Shown: positions 16,755 to 25,884, counted from the first letter of the stretch. The stretch is 36,340 bases of DNA from Gemmatimonadota bacterium (GCA_020348925.1 CP070758.1:1733690-1770029); one strand, 5' to 3'. Notes: generated by a model not told the origin, from the sequence alone. Program-made: numbers and translations.

Positions 16755-17137
16755 AGTATTTAATCGATACGCACACCCTGCTCTGGATCCTGACAGATGA
16801 CTCCAGATTAAGTAAAAAAGCAAAACGTTACTATCTTGATCCCCAAAATGAGATTCTGTTCAGTATGGCAGGTATTTGGGAACTGGCAATAAAATCAAGT
16901 CTGGGCAGACTCTCATTGGAGAAGTCCCTGGAGGAATTTGTAATGAAACATATCAAGGGTAACGACATTGGTATCTTACATATTGAGCTTCCTCACGTCT
17001 TGAGAGTAGAGCAATTACCCTTTCATCATCGGGATCCCTTCGATCGATTGCTCATTTCCCAGTCGATCGAAAATGATTTGCCGATAATCAGTTCTGACAA
17101 AACTCTTGACCGCTACAGAATACAACGCATCTGGTAA
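16751..17137 (+). CDS. PIN-domain (VapC-like) ribonuclease toxin
   Basis: The 128-residue protein is a complete PIN domain. The acidic residues that bind Mg/Mn are intact: Asp6 in YLIDTHTLLW, Glu44 in WELAIKS, Asp95 and Asp98 in HRDPFDRLL, and Asp116 in SSDKTLD. The HRDPFDRLLISQS segment is typical of the Phd-partnered VapC subgroup. It starts with GTG at 16751, overlapping the antitoxin stop. As a VapC relative it is expected to cleave an RNA, often tRNA; the target is unknown. The pair lies between gatD and the polyferredoxin gene, and the toxin stop is 3 bases before the next start. Confidence 0.9.
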   Translation: MKYLIDTHTLLWILTDDSRLSKKAKRYYLDPQNEILFSMAGIWELAIKSSLGRLSLEKSLEEFVMKHIKGNDIGILHIELPHVLRVEQLPFHHRDPFDRLLISQSIENDLPIISSDKTLDRYRIQRIW

Positions 17138-17140
17138 AAA

Positions 17141-17989
17141 TTGAGCAACGACAAGGATAAGATAAAGAAACAAGACGTACTACTGGGCATCAAGCACGGG
17201 AGAACGTTATCCCAGATTCTGTTTCTGGGTCTGACCGTCTGGGTAGCCTACCGCATGCTGAGCGGCGTGCGGGGGGCGACCATCGAGAAGTACTGTCCCT
17301 TCGGCGGCGTCGAGACGCTGTTCCCCTGGCTCAACAAGACCGGAACGCTGTGCAGCCTGTCCACGATGAATATCTCTGTGCTTGCCGGTGTTCTCCTCAT
17401 CACGCTTCTTTACAAACGCGCCTTCTGCAGCCACATCTGCCCGGTGGGCGCTCTGTCCGAGTGGATTGCTCTTATCGGCCGCCGTTACATCATAAAATCC
17501 CGGCGTGTGCCCTCGAAAGTAGACCGCCCACTGAAGTGGCTCAAATATCCTGTGCTCGCACTCATCGTCTGGGGCACAGTCCGTGTCGGGGAACTGATCT
17601 TTCGTGAAGTCGATCCGTACTATGTCCTCTTCACCCTCGGTCGCGGCCACGGGATTGCGGAGGGCGTCATAGGGATCGGCGGTTACAGCCTCGTCATCAT
17701 CCTTATCCTATTCGGCCTCAACGTCGTGCTTCCACTGGCCTTCTGCAAGTATCTCTGTCCCATGGCGGCCTGTCTCAACCCTCTGTCCAGAATAGGATTG
17801 ATTCGCGTTCGACGAAACCCGGACACGTGCATTGACTGCAGACGGTGCGATGTGACCTGTCAGTGGGGGGTCAAGGTGTCGGACGTGGGCAGTGTTGGAA
17901 GCGCAGAATGCAGCAACTGCCAGGACTGCGTGCGCAGCTGCCCGGTACCGGATACGCTCACATTGAGTTTCGGAAGGAGTCGATCATGA
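17141..17989 (+). CDS. NapH/MauN-family 4Fe-4S polyferredoxin membrane protein
   Basis: The 282-residue protein has about five membrane helices, two inner cysteine motifs (CSHICPVGALSEW and CKYLCPMAACLNPL), and C-terminal ferredoxin clusters reading CIDCRRCDVTC and CSNCQDCVRSCP. This is the NapH/YccM/MauN pattern: an electron-transfer protein that links quinol or membrane electrons to a partner. TTG at 17141 is the likely start; no in-frame ATG occurs before the first helix, and the ribosome site is weak. Its stop overlaps the next start (ATGA at 17986). There is no nap, nos or mau gene in the window, so the electron acceptor is unknown. Confidence 0.82.
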   Translation: MSNDKDKIKKQDVLLGIKHGRTLSQILFLGLTVWVAYRMLSGVRGATIEKYCPFGGVETLFPWLNKTGTLCSLSTMNISVLAGVLLITLLYKRAFCSHICPVGALSEWIALIGRRYIIKSRRVPSKVDRPLKWLKYPVLALIVWGTVRVGELIFREVDPYYVLFTLGRGHGIAEGVIGIGGYSLVIILILFGLNVVLPLAFCKYLCPMAACLNPLSRIGLIRVRRNPDTCIDCRRCDVTCQWGVKVSDVGSVGSAECSNCQDCVRSCPVPDTLTLSFGRSRS

Positions 17990-18357
17990 AGATCCCGCTC
18001 GGATGGCTGACCCCGTTGGTTCTTGTGTCCTTCATCGGCGTCATTCTCGCCGCCAACCTCTGGGAGCTGCCCACCCAACAGCATCAGTTCGGGGAGACCT
18101 CCGCGAAAACTCAAGAGATCCAGATGATTGTGGACGGCCTCCGCTGCCGCGGGACCTCGAACTTCTTTTTGAGCAAACTGTCCGATGTGGACGGACTGAT
18201 ATCGGTCAATACATTCGTGCAGGAGCACCGCGCCGTTATCGTCTTCGATCCAGCCCGGATCTCGGTGGAGGAGATCCGGAGGATGATCGAAGCTCCGGTT
18301 CGCCTCCGGAACGGCCGCATCGTCCAGCCCTTCGCTGTGCGAGAAGTCTGGGAATAA
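17986..18357 (+). CDS. Membrane-anchored HMA-like domain protein
   Basis: The 123-residue protein has one N-terminal membrane helix (about 6-24) and a small ferredoxin-like domain (about 45-105). MIVDGLRCRGTSNFF, then LISVNTFVQEHRAVIVFDP and ISVEEIRRMIEAPV, follow the beta-alpha-beta order of heavy-metal-associated domains. Only one cysteine (Cys54) stands where the family has CxxC, so classical copper binding is doubtful. GGAAGGAG precedes the ATG, and the start overlaps the polyferredoxin stop, so the two products probably act together. It may be an assembly or metal-sensing partner; this is inference. Confidence 0.65.
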   Translation: MKIPLGWLTPLVLVSFIGVILAANLWELPTQQHQFGETSAKTQEIQMIVDGLRCRGTSNFFLSKLSDVDGLISVNTFVQEHRAVIVFDPARISVEEIRRMIEAPVRLRNGRIVQPFAVREVWE

Positions 18358-18529
18358 CCCGAAGGCTTCACCATACTGCTGCGTAATTGGGCCGAAAAAC
18401 CCTCACAGACAGGAACGTCACCGCAATATTCGGGCGGCTGACAGCCGATTTCCAAAAATTGCCGCTTTTTCGGGTTGTGGAAGTTCACTCGTACACCCGT
18501 TTATTTCTTTCATTCAATAGGAGGTAGAA

Positions 18530-19377
18530 ATGAAAGCCCTGCTTCTCTTCTTTGCATGTTGCTCGGCCGCCTATGCAACAAACAGTGATCTGTCACTCGA
18601 GATCAACTCCTCTCCCGATTCGGCACAAGTCTATGTAAACTACCAGTTGAAGGGCACGACACCTCTCTCACTCAGCTCGCTTCCGCAATGAAATTTCGCG
18701 CTCACCTTAGAGAAAGGGAGATACGAACCGTTTCAAATGCAATTCTCTGAATCACATGGGAAATATCGGATGGGAATTGATTTAATCAAACCATTGATCG
18801 CAAGGGACATAGAGAAGAACACAAAACACTTCAGATTAACAAAAAGAATCGTTTCGGGCATAAACTTTGCGCTCACCATAGGCGGTATTCTGTTCAGTCG
18901 AAGGGCATCCATTGAGTTTGAAGATTACGAGAAAGCCCTCTTTTTTAACAGCGATCCATCAACGTATGTCGAATCCAATGTTGACAGGTCGAACGTCTTC
19001 ATAATCTCAGGCACAGAAACAAGTTTTATTCCATCTGCTCTGAATTTTTTCCTCTTTCCCGCAATAATACTTATACGGGGAACCATGCCTATTATTTCGA
19101 TAAAAAATACGTGCAGTCCAGGCAGACGGATTGTTTCATCAGTGCGGTTGTTCATCTGATAGGTGCATTGGTCTTGAATGGCGAACTCAATAAAATCGAA
19201 GAAGATGAAAAGAGCGCTCTCTGGAAAAGCGATTTTTCCGGGATGAACAGGAAAAAGAGTTTTCGGGCAGCTTCCAATATCATGTTTGCGTTGGGTGCCA
19301 TTGACTTACTGCATGCGCTATACCTGCATCTCAGGAAACCGGAGGTACAAGACTACATCGAATTTGAACCTTATTAG
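18530..19377 (+). pseudogene. PEGA-domain exported protein, broken by a stop and a frameshift
   Basis: An ATG with AGGAGGT at 18519-18525 opens a signal peptide (LLLFFACCSAAYA) and a PEGA domain (SSPDSAQVYVNY, then KGTTPLSLSSLPQ). An in-frame TGA at 18689-18691 sits exactly where the domain has its glycine (LPxG), after which the same frame continues naturally (NFALTLEKGRYEPFQ). Further on, near a six-T run at 19045-19050, the coding frame moves by one base; the tail then reads NNTYTGNHAYYFDKKY to the stop at 19377. Restoring both sites gives 282 residues with about two membrane helices. No function is known. Two independent breaks suggest decay or assembly error. The ORFs starting at 18737 and 19111 are pieces of this gene. 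Confidence 0.65.
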
Positions 19378-19754
19378 GCCTTGCCGGCAATCAGTCCAGC
19401 CCCAGATGAGTCCTCAATACCATTCTGGAACGCGGTGAATGTTCAGAAATAGATAATAGCATTCCTGGCTTATTCGTACGGCTTCTTTGCTCAATAACGA
19501 ACCGCAGAGCCTGGATATTAGTAACTCGAGGTTATCTTGACGGAGAAATTCAATTGAAATTCCTGCCAAAAAAAATCTTGATATTTCAATTCCTTTGATT
19601 TAATATATTCCAGAACAGCCAGACATAAATTTGTCGGACTTCAGAACGGGAACTCTCGAATCATGTGATTGTCAGAACTCTCGCCTGGAGCATGAAATAT
19701 TCGATTTCAACACCAGCCACAATTAAAAAAGAGAGAGTATAAGAGGAATTCACA
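19378..19754. other. Intergenic region before the TCA gene cluster
   Basis: There are 377 bases with no supported gene. TTGATA at 19578 and TAATAT at 19601, 17 bases apart, form a plausible promoter. No strong hairpin is seen. AGAGG at 19742-19746 is the ribosome site of the next gene. Confidence 0.45.
19578..19606 (+). promoter_or_regulatory. Possible promoter of the sdhA-wrbA-sdhB-fumC cluster
   Basis: TTGATA (five of six to consensus) and TAATAT (four of six) are separated by 17 bases in AT-rich DNA about 150 bases before the GTG start. An alternative -10, TATATT at 19604, would need a 20-base spacer. Confidence 0.35.
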
Positions 19755-21473
19755 GTGGGAGAATGTCTTATTAAACAAGTGCTCGTTATCGGAGGAGGGC
19801 TGGCTGGTTTGCGGGCGGCTATCGCCGCCCACGATGCCGGATGCGACGCAGCCGTGCTCTCCAAGGTGTACCCCATCCGCTCCCATTCGGGCGCGGCCCA
19901 GGGCGGGATAAACGCCGCTCTGGCCAATCATCCTGAAGGTAAAGACGATTCCTGGGAGCGCCACGCCTTCGATACCATCAAGGGCTCGGACTATTTGGCC
20001 GACCAACCGCGAGTTGAAATTCTGACCCAGGAGGCACCGGAACGGGTCCTGGAAATGGAGCACTGGGGCACATACTTCAGCCGCACTCCCGATGGACACA
20101 TCGCCCAGCGTCCCTTCGGCGGAGCCGGTTTTCCCCGCACCTGCTATGCCGCCGACCGGACCGGCCATCACCTGCTTCACACCCTGTGGGAACAATGCCT
20201 CAAGAGGAATATAACCCTTTACAACGAATGGCTTATAACCTGTCTCGTTGTTCACGGAGGACGGGTCTTCGGTGCGATCTCTCTCCATATCCCGACCGGC
20301 CAATTACAGGCTTTTGGCGCTCATGCGATTATCATCGCCGGTGGCGGTCACGGCCGAATCTTCGCCAAATCGACCAACGCCTACATCAACACCGGCAGCG
20401 CCACGGCTGCCGCCTTTCGGGCGGGGGTACCTTTAGAGGACATGGAGTTCGTCCAGTTTCACCCCACCACCCTGTACGGCACCAATATCCTTATCACAGA
20501 AGGTGTGCGAGGTGAAGGGGGCATTCTCGTGAATGCCAAGGGGGAGCGCTTTATGGAGCGGTACGCATCCACAGTGATGGAGCTGGGTCCCCGTGATATC
20601 GTCGCCAGAGGCATTCAGACTGAGATTGACGAAGGCAGAGGATTTAAAGGGAAATATGGGAGTTACGTGCACCTTGACGTGCACCACCTGGGCGCCGACG
20701 TCATCAAGACGAGGCTGCCGGGCATCCGACAGATCGCCATGGACTTTGCCGGAGTCGATCCCATCGAAGCGCCCATTCCCATTCAACCCGGCCAGCACTA
20801 TTCCATGGGCGGCCTGGCCTGCGACGAGAACGGTCAGACACCTATCGAGGGACTCTTTGCCGTCGGCGAATGCTCCTGCGTCAGCGTCCACGGGGCCAAC
20901 AGGTTGGGCGGCAACTCCCTCCTGGAGACCATTATCTTCGGAAAGCGAGCCGGGGAGCAGGCCGCGAATATAGCAAAAAATGCGGACAAGCCAGGCTCTG
21001 AATCTGTTTTGAACGATGTGCTCCGTGAGCAGGAAGCCGATATCAAAAGCCTGAAAGCTCGGACAAAAGGGGAGCGCCAGATCACGATCCGCCGACGAAT
21101 GCAGGCTGAGATGACTGAGAAGGTGGGTCTTTTCAGAGAAGAAAAATCCCTCACGAAGACTGTGGAAAAACTGGCCCAGCTCAAGGAGGAATACAAGAAG
21201 GTTATTATCGACAACAAGGGTGATGCTTTCAATTACGATTTAATGGATGCACTGGAACTGGGCGGTATGCTGGAACTGGCTGAGGTGACGGCTCAGACTG
21301 CGTTGAGGCGGAGGGAGTGCCGGGGCAGCCACTGGCGAACAGACCATCCCAGTCGAAAGGACGAGGAGTGGATGAAACACAGCCTGGCTTTTTTCAATCC
21401 GGAGGGACCACCACGCATTGAATATGAAGATGTTCTCATTACCACATACGAGCCCACCGTGCGAAAATATTAG
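19755..21473 (+). CDS. sdhA: Succinate dehydrogenase/fumarate reductase flavoprotein subunit
   Basis: The 572-residue protein is the FAD subunit of complex II. VLVIGGGLAGLRAAIAA at 9-25 binds the FAD dinucleotide. His44 in RSHSGAAQGG is the residue that carries covalent FAD. FVQFHPTTLYG, EGVRGEGGIL, HYSMGGLACDENGQT and GANRLGGNSLLE supply the dicarboxylate site and capping domain. It oxidises succinate or reduces fumarate; the direction cannot be read from sequence. The start is GTG at 19755 with AGAGG eight bases upstream. Its partner sdhB lies downstream after wrbA, and no cytochrome b or anchor subunit is nearby. The length matches SdhA of classical enzymes (about 570-590). Confidence 0.93.
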   Translation: MGECLIKQVLVIGGGLAGLRAAIAAHDAGCDAAVLSKVYPIRSHSGAAQGGINAALANHPEGKDDSWERHAFDTIKGSDYLADQPRVEILTQEAPERVLEMEHWGTYFSRTPDGHIAQRPFGGAGFPRTCYAADRTGHHLLHTLWEQCLKRNITLYNEWLITCLVVHGGRVFGAISLHIPTGQLQAFGAHAIIIAGGGHGRIFAKSTNAYINTGSATAAAFRAGVPLEDMEFVQFHPTTLYGTNILITEGVRGEGGILVNAKGERFMERYASTVMELGPRDIVARGIQTEIDEGRGFKGKYGSYVHLDVHHLGADVIKTRLPGIRQIAMDFAGVDPIEAPIPIQPGQHYSMGGLACDENGQTPIEGLFAVGECSCVSVHGANRLGGNSLLETIIFGKRAGEQAANIAKNADKPGSESVLNDVLREQEADIKSLKARTKGERQITIRRRMQAEMTEKVGLFREEKSLTKTVEKLAQLKEEYKKVIIDNKGDAFNYDLMDALELGGMLELAEVTAQTALRRRECRGSHWRTDHPSRKDEEWMKHSLAFFNPEGPPRIEYEDVLITTYEPTVRKY

Positions 21474-21518
21474 AGGAAATACAGTGCCCACCTTTACAAG
21501 CAAGAAAGGAGGAACATC

Positions 21519-22139
21519 ATGAGCACCATCAAAGTAAACATCATCTTCCACAGCTTTTACGGCCATATCTACCGCATGGCCGAGGCCATCGCCGAAGGCG
21601 CCAGGGAGATTGAGGGCAGTGAGGTGAACCTTTTTCAAGTCCCCGAGACGCTTTCTGAGGACGTACTGGCCAAAATGGGTGCCTTGGAACCGAAAAAAAC
21701 CTTTGCCCACATTCCAGAGGCGACGATGGATCATCTTGAAAAGGCTCACGCCATCATCCTCGGCACACCCACCAGGTTCGGCAATATGACGGCACAGATG
21801 CGGGCCTTTCTCGACAGAACCGGTCAACTCTGGGCAAAGGGGACTCTCGACGGCAAGGTCGGCAGTGTCTTCACCTCCAGCAACACTCAACACGGGGGGC
21901 AGGAAACCACAATCGTCAGTACGCACTTTACACTGCTTCATCAGGGCATGATTATTGTCGGTCTACCCTACACCTTTCAGGGGCAGTCGCGCATCGATGA
22001 AATCACTGGTGGCTCCCCCTACGGTGCGTCGACAATAGCCGGTAGTCGTGGTGACCGCATGCCCAGTGAGAACGAGCTGGATGCAGCGCGTTTTCAGGGA
22101 AAGCGTGTGGCCGAAATCGCGAAGCGCCTCTTCGGATAA
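21519..22139 (+). CDS. wrbA: WrbA-type NAD(P)H:quinone oxidoreductase
   Basis: The 206-residue flavodoxin-like protein has the WrbA pattern: NIIFHSFYGHIYRMAEAIAEGA at the FMN phosphate loop, PEATMDHLEKAHAIILGTPTRFGNMTAQMRAFLD, VFTSSNTQHGGQETT and GGSPYGASTIAGSRGDRMPS. Such enzymes are FMN tetramers that reduce quinones by two electrons. AAGGAGG precedes the ATG. It sits 45 bases after sdhA and 13 bases before sdhB, so it is made with them and could serve the same quinone pool; that link is inference. Confidence 0.93.
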   Translation: MSTIKVNIIFHSFYGHIYRMAEAIAEGAREIEGSEVNLFQVPETLSEDVLAKMGALEPKKTFAHIPEATMDHLEKAHAIILGTPTRFGNMTAQMRAFLDRTGQLWAKGTLDGKVGSVFTSSNTQHGGQETTIVSTHFTLLHQGMIIVGLPYTFQGQSRIDEITGGSPYGASTIAGSRGDRMPSENELDAARFQGKRVAEIAKRLFG

Positions 22140-22152
22140 AAAGGATCCGGGG

Positions 22153-22884
22153 ATGGCTGCGAAGAATTTTACCTTTCGCATTCGACGGTTCGATCCCGAA
22201 CGTGACAAGGAACCTCATTTCGAGGGGTATTCTTTAGATGTTTCCGAGGACATGACGGTCCTCGAATCACTCCTGAGAATTCAGACAGAACAGGACGGTA
22301 CTCTATCTTTCCGCTACGCCTGCCGGGGTGCCGTGTGCGGCTCCTGCGCCATGGTCATCAACGGCCGCATTGACCTGGCCTGCCGCAGCCAGGTGCAGGT
22401 TCTCAACCAGGAGACAATCACCATCGAGCCATTACCTCATCTTTCGGTGATCAAAGACCTTGTGGTGGATATGGATCTGTTCTTGAGCAAGAACCAAACC
22501 GTTCAGCCGTGGTTGCAGCCAATTGGACATGAGCCTGAGCGGGAGAATTTGGTCGATCCGGTACAATGGGCCGAGGCGGAACCTTATACCAACTGCATCC
22601 TGTGCGCCTCATGCTACGGCGTCTGTCCGAAGGCCGGACAGGATCCGGACTATCTCGGACCCGCGGCTCTGGCCAAGCACTACCGCTTTCTGGCGGACAT
22701 AAGAGACAAGGCGGACGAAACGCGCCTTGCACTCGTCAATAACGACCACGGAATCTGGGGTTGTGATATGGTCTGGAACTGTGTGGAGATATGTCCCAAG
22801 GGTGTTCCGCCCACCCAGGGTATCGGTAAAACCCGCGCTCGCATACGACGGGCCCAACGGGATCAAGAGAAGGGACACACGTAA
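22153..22884 (+). CDS. sdhB: Succinate dehydrogenase/fumarate reductase iron-sulfur subunit
   Basis: The 243-residue protein holds all cluster ligands of a complex II iron-sulfur subunit. Cys57, Cys62, Cys65 and Cys77 bind [2Fe-2S] (CRGAVCGSC). Cys148, Cys151, Cys154 and Cys214 fit the [4Fe-4S] cluster, and Cys158, Cys204 and Cys210 the [3Fe-4S] cluster. The start at 22153 is preferred over one at 22048 that overlaps wrbA by 92 bases and gives an unrelated N-terminus. It passes electrons from the flavoprotein towards quinone, which needs a membrane subunit not found in this window. Confidence 0.93.
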   Translation: MAAKNFTFRIRRFDPERDKEPHFEGYSLDVSEDMTVLESLLRIQTEQDGTLSFRYACRGAVCGSCAMVINGRIDLACRSQVQVLNQETITIEPLPHLSVIKDLVVDMDLFLSKNQTVQPWLQPIGHEPERENLVDPVQWAEAEPYTNCILCASCYGVCPKAGQDPDYLGPAALAKHYRFLADIRDKADETRLALVNNDHGIWGCDMVWNCVEICPKGVPPTQGIGKTRARIRRAQRDQEKGHT

Positions 22885-22907
22885 TACGAAACACGCAAGA
22901 GAAAACC

Positions 22908-24290
22908 ATGAGAACCGAACGAGACGTTATAGGAGAGATCCAAATCCCAGACAAAGCCTTGTGGGGCGCGCAGACCCAGAGGGCTATTGAGAATTTTCCC
23001 ATCTCCGGCCTCCGCTTCGGACGGAGGTTCATTCAGGCTCTGGGTTTGGTGAAAAGAGCGTGCGCCCTGGCAAACAGCGACCTGAGCCTGCTGGATAAAG
23101 AATTGGGAGAAGCTATCACACGAGCGTGCGATGAGGTTATTGAAGGGAAGTGGGACGACCAGTTTCCCCTGGACATTTTCCAGACAGGCTCCGGTACATC
23201 GACCAACATGAACGCCAACGAGGTCATCGCCAACCGGGCGATACAATTGCTGGGGGGTACGGTCGGCACGAAGAATCCGGTCCACCCCAACGATCATGTC
23301 AACATGAGTCAATCCAGCAACGACTTTTTTCCCACGACCATTCATGTGGCGGCAGTCCTGGCCCTGCGCGACGAGCTCATTCCGGCCCTGGAACATCTGC
23401 GCGATGCCCTTTCTGAAAAGGCCAGGGCTTTCGACCATATCGTCAAGGCGGGCCGCACGCACCTTCAGGATGCCACGCCGATCCGCCTCGGACAGGAGTT
23501 CGGTGGCTACAGAACCCAGATCGAAAAATCCATCGAGCGGGCATACAGCGCGATCGACGCTTCGAATGAACTGCCCTTGGGCGGTACGGCCGTAGGGACT
23601 GGGGTTAACCGCCTGAAAAAGTTTCCTCAAAAAGCCATAGACTACCTGAACGAATCTCTTGGTACGAACTTTTACGAAGCCGTAAACCACATCGAGGCCA
23701 ACGCCGCCCGCGACTCCATTGTGGAAGCTTCGGGTCAACTGAAGACTATCGCCGTGAGCTTGACGAAAATTGCCAACGATATCCGCTGGCTCGGCTCAGG
23801 TCCCCGCAGCGGCCTTGGGGAGCTGCGCCTCCCTGCCTTACAGCCCGGCTCGTCCATCATGCCCGGCAAGGTCAATCCGGTCATGGGTGAGGCCCTAATT
23901 ATGGTGGCCGCCCAGGTCATCAGCCACGATGCTGCTATAACCCAGGGAGGATTGGATAGCCACTTCGAGTTGAACACCATGATGCCGCTCATAGCGTACA
24001 ATCTCATCAGCTCCATTGAATGGATGGCCAAGGTCCTGAGGGCTTTTACCGACAGATGCGTCGTTGGCCTCGAGGCGGACGAGGAGCGCTGCCGCGAGAC
24101 CGTGGAGCGAAATCTGGCCCTGGCCACGGCTTTGGCTCCGGTCATCGGCTACGACAGGGCCGCTGACATCAGCAAGGAGGCTTATCGGAGTGGTCGAACG
24201 GTACGGGAGGTGGCTCTGGATTGGAAGGTGCTTCCTCCTGAAGAACTGGACACGCTGCTCGATCCGTCCAAGATGACGGAACCCGATTAA
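22908..24290 (+). CDS. fumC: Class II fumarate hydratase
   Basis: The 460-residue protein is a FumC-type fumarase. It carries GSGTSTNMNANEV, HPNDHVNMSQSSND (substrate loop), GRTHLQDATPIRLGQE and the superfamily signature GSSIMPGKVNP at 314-324. It interconverts fumarate and malate, the step next to the complex II reaction, and follows sdhB by 23 bases. No iron-sulfur ligands are present, as expected for class II. Its length is normal (460-470). Confidence 0.95.
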   Translation: MRTERDVIGEIQIPDKALWGAQTQRAIENFPISGLRFGRRFIQALGLVKRACALANSDLSLLDKELGEAITRACDEVIEGKWDDQFPLDIFQTGSGTSTNMNANEVIANRAIQLLGGTVGTKNPVHPNDHVNMSQSSNDFFPTTIHVAAVLALRDELIPALEHLRDALSEKARAFDHIVKAGRTHLQDATPIRLGQEFGGYRTQIEKSIERAYSAIDASNELPLGGTAVGTGVNRLKKFPQKAIDYLNESLGTNFYEAVNHIEANAARDSIVEASGQLKTIAVSLTKIANDIRWLGSGPRSGLGELRLPALQPGSSIMPGKVNPVMGEALIMVAAQVISHDAAITQGGLDSHFELNTMMPLIAYNLISSIEWMAKVLRAFTDRCVVGLEADEERCRETVERNLALATALAPVIGYDRAADISKEAYRSGRTVREVALDWKVLPPEELDTLLDPSKMTEPD

Positions 24291-24329
24291 TGGGGGTCTT
24301 AATGGGGGTCGTCTTAATGGGGGTCGTAT
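24288..24329. repeat. Three short tandem repeats after fumC
   Basis: The unit TAATGGGGGTC(GTCT) occurs three times in a row: 24288-24299, 24300-24314 and 24315-24329. The first copy includes the fumC stop codon. The last copy runs into a stretch shared with 28569-28610. Confidence 0.7.
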
Positions 24330-24500
24330 CTTTAATCTTTAATCTTCTTTCTATGTCTCCGTTGTCTCAACACATCCTTTTATCCCATTTGACATGAAAG
24401 ATGTATCATTCACCCTTCGACTCCGCTCAATGTGAAAGTATGTCCATGCCATCTTCATACCGAGAGCTGTCGAGGCATAATTTTCCTACTTTCAGACTCC
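24318..24500. repeat. Dispersed intergenic repeat, copy 1
   Basis: GGGGGTCGTATCTTTAATC and the following ATCTTCTTTCT (to about 24352) recur nearly unchanged at 28569. Further on, CCTTCGACTCCGCTCA (24414-24429) recurs exactly at 28687-28702. Both copies lie just beyond the 3' ends of minus-strand secreted-protein genes, suggesting a repeated intergenic unit of REP type. Confidence 0.55.
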
Positions 24501-24524
24501 CGATGGCATCAAGAAACGCTTATG

Positions 24525-24555
24525 AAAAAACCGCCGGGTGTAAAGCCCGGCGGCT
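24525..24555 (-). terminator. Rho-independent terminator of the TSP3 surface-protein gene
   Basis: On the minus strand the sequence reads GCCGCCGGG, loop, CCCGGCGG and then six T residues: an 8-bp perfect stem with U-tract. It lies 30 bases after the stop codon at 24585. Confidence 0.9.
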
Positions 24556-24584
24556 TCCGATCGCTGTCCACTAACCACTGAACA

Positions 24585-25802
24585 CTATTTCATGAGTACC
24601 ATTCTCTTCGTGTCCGTGAACTCATCAGCCACAATCCGGTAGAAGTAGACGCCACTGGGCAAGCCTGTCGCGTCCCAATTCATGCTGTAATACCCGGCTT
24701 CCAGCTCAGTATCAACCAAGACCTCCACCACTTGACCCAACGTATTGTGCACAGTGAGCTGCACCTCACTGTCCTCCGGCAGACCGAACTCGATACTTGT
24801 CTCTGGATTGAAGGGATTGGGGTAGTTTTGGGCCAAGGCATACTCTGCCGGCACGGGCCCGGCCATCTTGAACCGCGGCGGCCGTCCCACCTCCAGGGTC
24901 ACGTCGTCCGTCTGCGTCGTGCTTCCATCATCGCCCATAACAGTCAACACATAGCTCCCCGGATGCACACCACGCGTCACCTGGATCACCAACATCACCG
25001 TCACCGACCCACGGGCCGGCACCATCACCACAGCGCCGGGATCGAAATAGTACCGCCTCGTGCCAAGCGGCAGGCCCATCACACTCAAACTCACCGCACC
25101 GGTGTAACAATCGACTGAACTGACCGTCACATCGTAGTTGGCCGTCCCCAGAAAACCGCCAAACCATTCCACCCTGGCCACGTCCGGAGAGGCCGACACC
25201 TCAAAATCAGGACTGCCTGCCATATCAGGATCGTTCTGGTCGATCAAACCGTCACAGTCGTTGTCCTGACCGTCACACACTTCCGCATTGCCCGGATAGT
25301 TGTTGGGATTGGCGTCATCGCAGTCGCAGTCATCTGCCCACCCGTCGCCGTCTCCGTCCGGAGAGGGGACCAAGGGATTGGGATCTATGGCGTCCGGACA
25401 TCCATCGTTGTCGTCGTCATCATCGCATACATCCCCAACTCCATCCACGTCAGCATCTTCCTGGCCAGGGTTAAACACGCTCGGGCAGTTGTCGAGGAGA
25501 TCCTCTAATCCATCACCATCGCTATCCAGCCCAGCCGAGGCCGCGAGATATCCCCCCAAGTTCTTGTAGCTCGCACTCTCGCTCTTGCCCAGAACCGGCT
25601 CGCCACCCGCACTTTCCTTCATCTGGTATGTTCCGGATATACCAGACCCGGCAAGGGCGAGGATGGCACATTTCTTCTCCCTGTAGTTCTCACTGGCCTT
25701 CTCCTGTGTGTTGGCTATCAGTACGGCAAGGAGTAAGCCCAAACAGAGCAACAGGACAATCTCCGCTCGTCCCTGTCTCCTCCTCTTTCTTTTGCCAACC
25801 AT
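24585..25802 (-). CDS. Secreted thrombospondin-3/MopE-like protein with sorting tail
   Basis: The 405-residue protein has a basic N-terminus and hydrophobic signal (about 14-31). Residues about 92-150 hold calcium-binding thrombospondin type 3 repeats ([35 protein letters not shown]). About 150-190 holds the metal-binding motif [14 protein letters not shown] seen in MopE-like proteins. The middle resembles an Ig-like domain. The last 80 residues are the [17 protein letters not shown] ... GVYFYRI tail, as used for type IX secretion sorting or FlgD-type Ig folds. It is probably a surface or extracellular protein. AAAGGAG precedes the ATG. It lies 82 bases downstream of the S74 gene and may be cotranscribed with it. 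Confidence 0.8.
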   Translation of the reverse strand: MVGKRKRRRQGRAEIVLLLCLGLLLAVLIANTQEKASENYREKKCAILALAGSGISGTYQMKESAGGEPVLGKSESASYKNLGGYLAASAGLDSDGDGLEDLLDNCPSVFNPGQEDADVDGVGDVCDDDDDNDGCPDAIDPNPLVPSPDGDGDGWADDCDCDDANPNNYPGNAEVCDGQDNDCDGLIDQNDPDMAGSPDFEVSASPDVARVEWFGGFLGTANYDVTVSSVDCYTGAVSLSVMGLPLGTRRYYFDPGAVVMVPARGSVTVMLVIQVTRGVHPGSYVLTVMGDDGSTTQTDDVTLEVGRPPRFKMAGPVPAEYALAQNYPNPFNPETSIEFGLPEDSEVQLTVHNTLGQVVEVLVDTELEAGYYSMNWDATGLPSGVYFYRIVADEFTDTKRMVLMK

Positions 25803-25884
25803 GGTCGTTCTCCTTTATTTGTCATTTAAATTTCGTAATTTGGATGTTATGTTTCGTCCGATATAAAATCAAAGACTGCAATTT

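Noticed and set aside
18689-18691. TGA as selenocysteine or as glycine (recoded UGA)
   Set aside because: TGA ends gatE, the Phd antitoxin and the polyferredoxin gene normally, so the code is standard. No selenocysteine hairpin or redox motif surrounds it.
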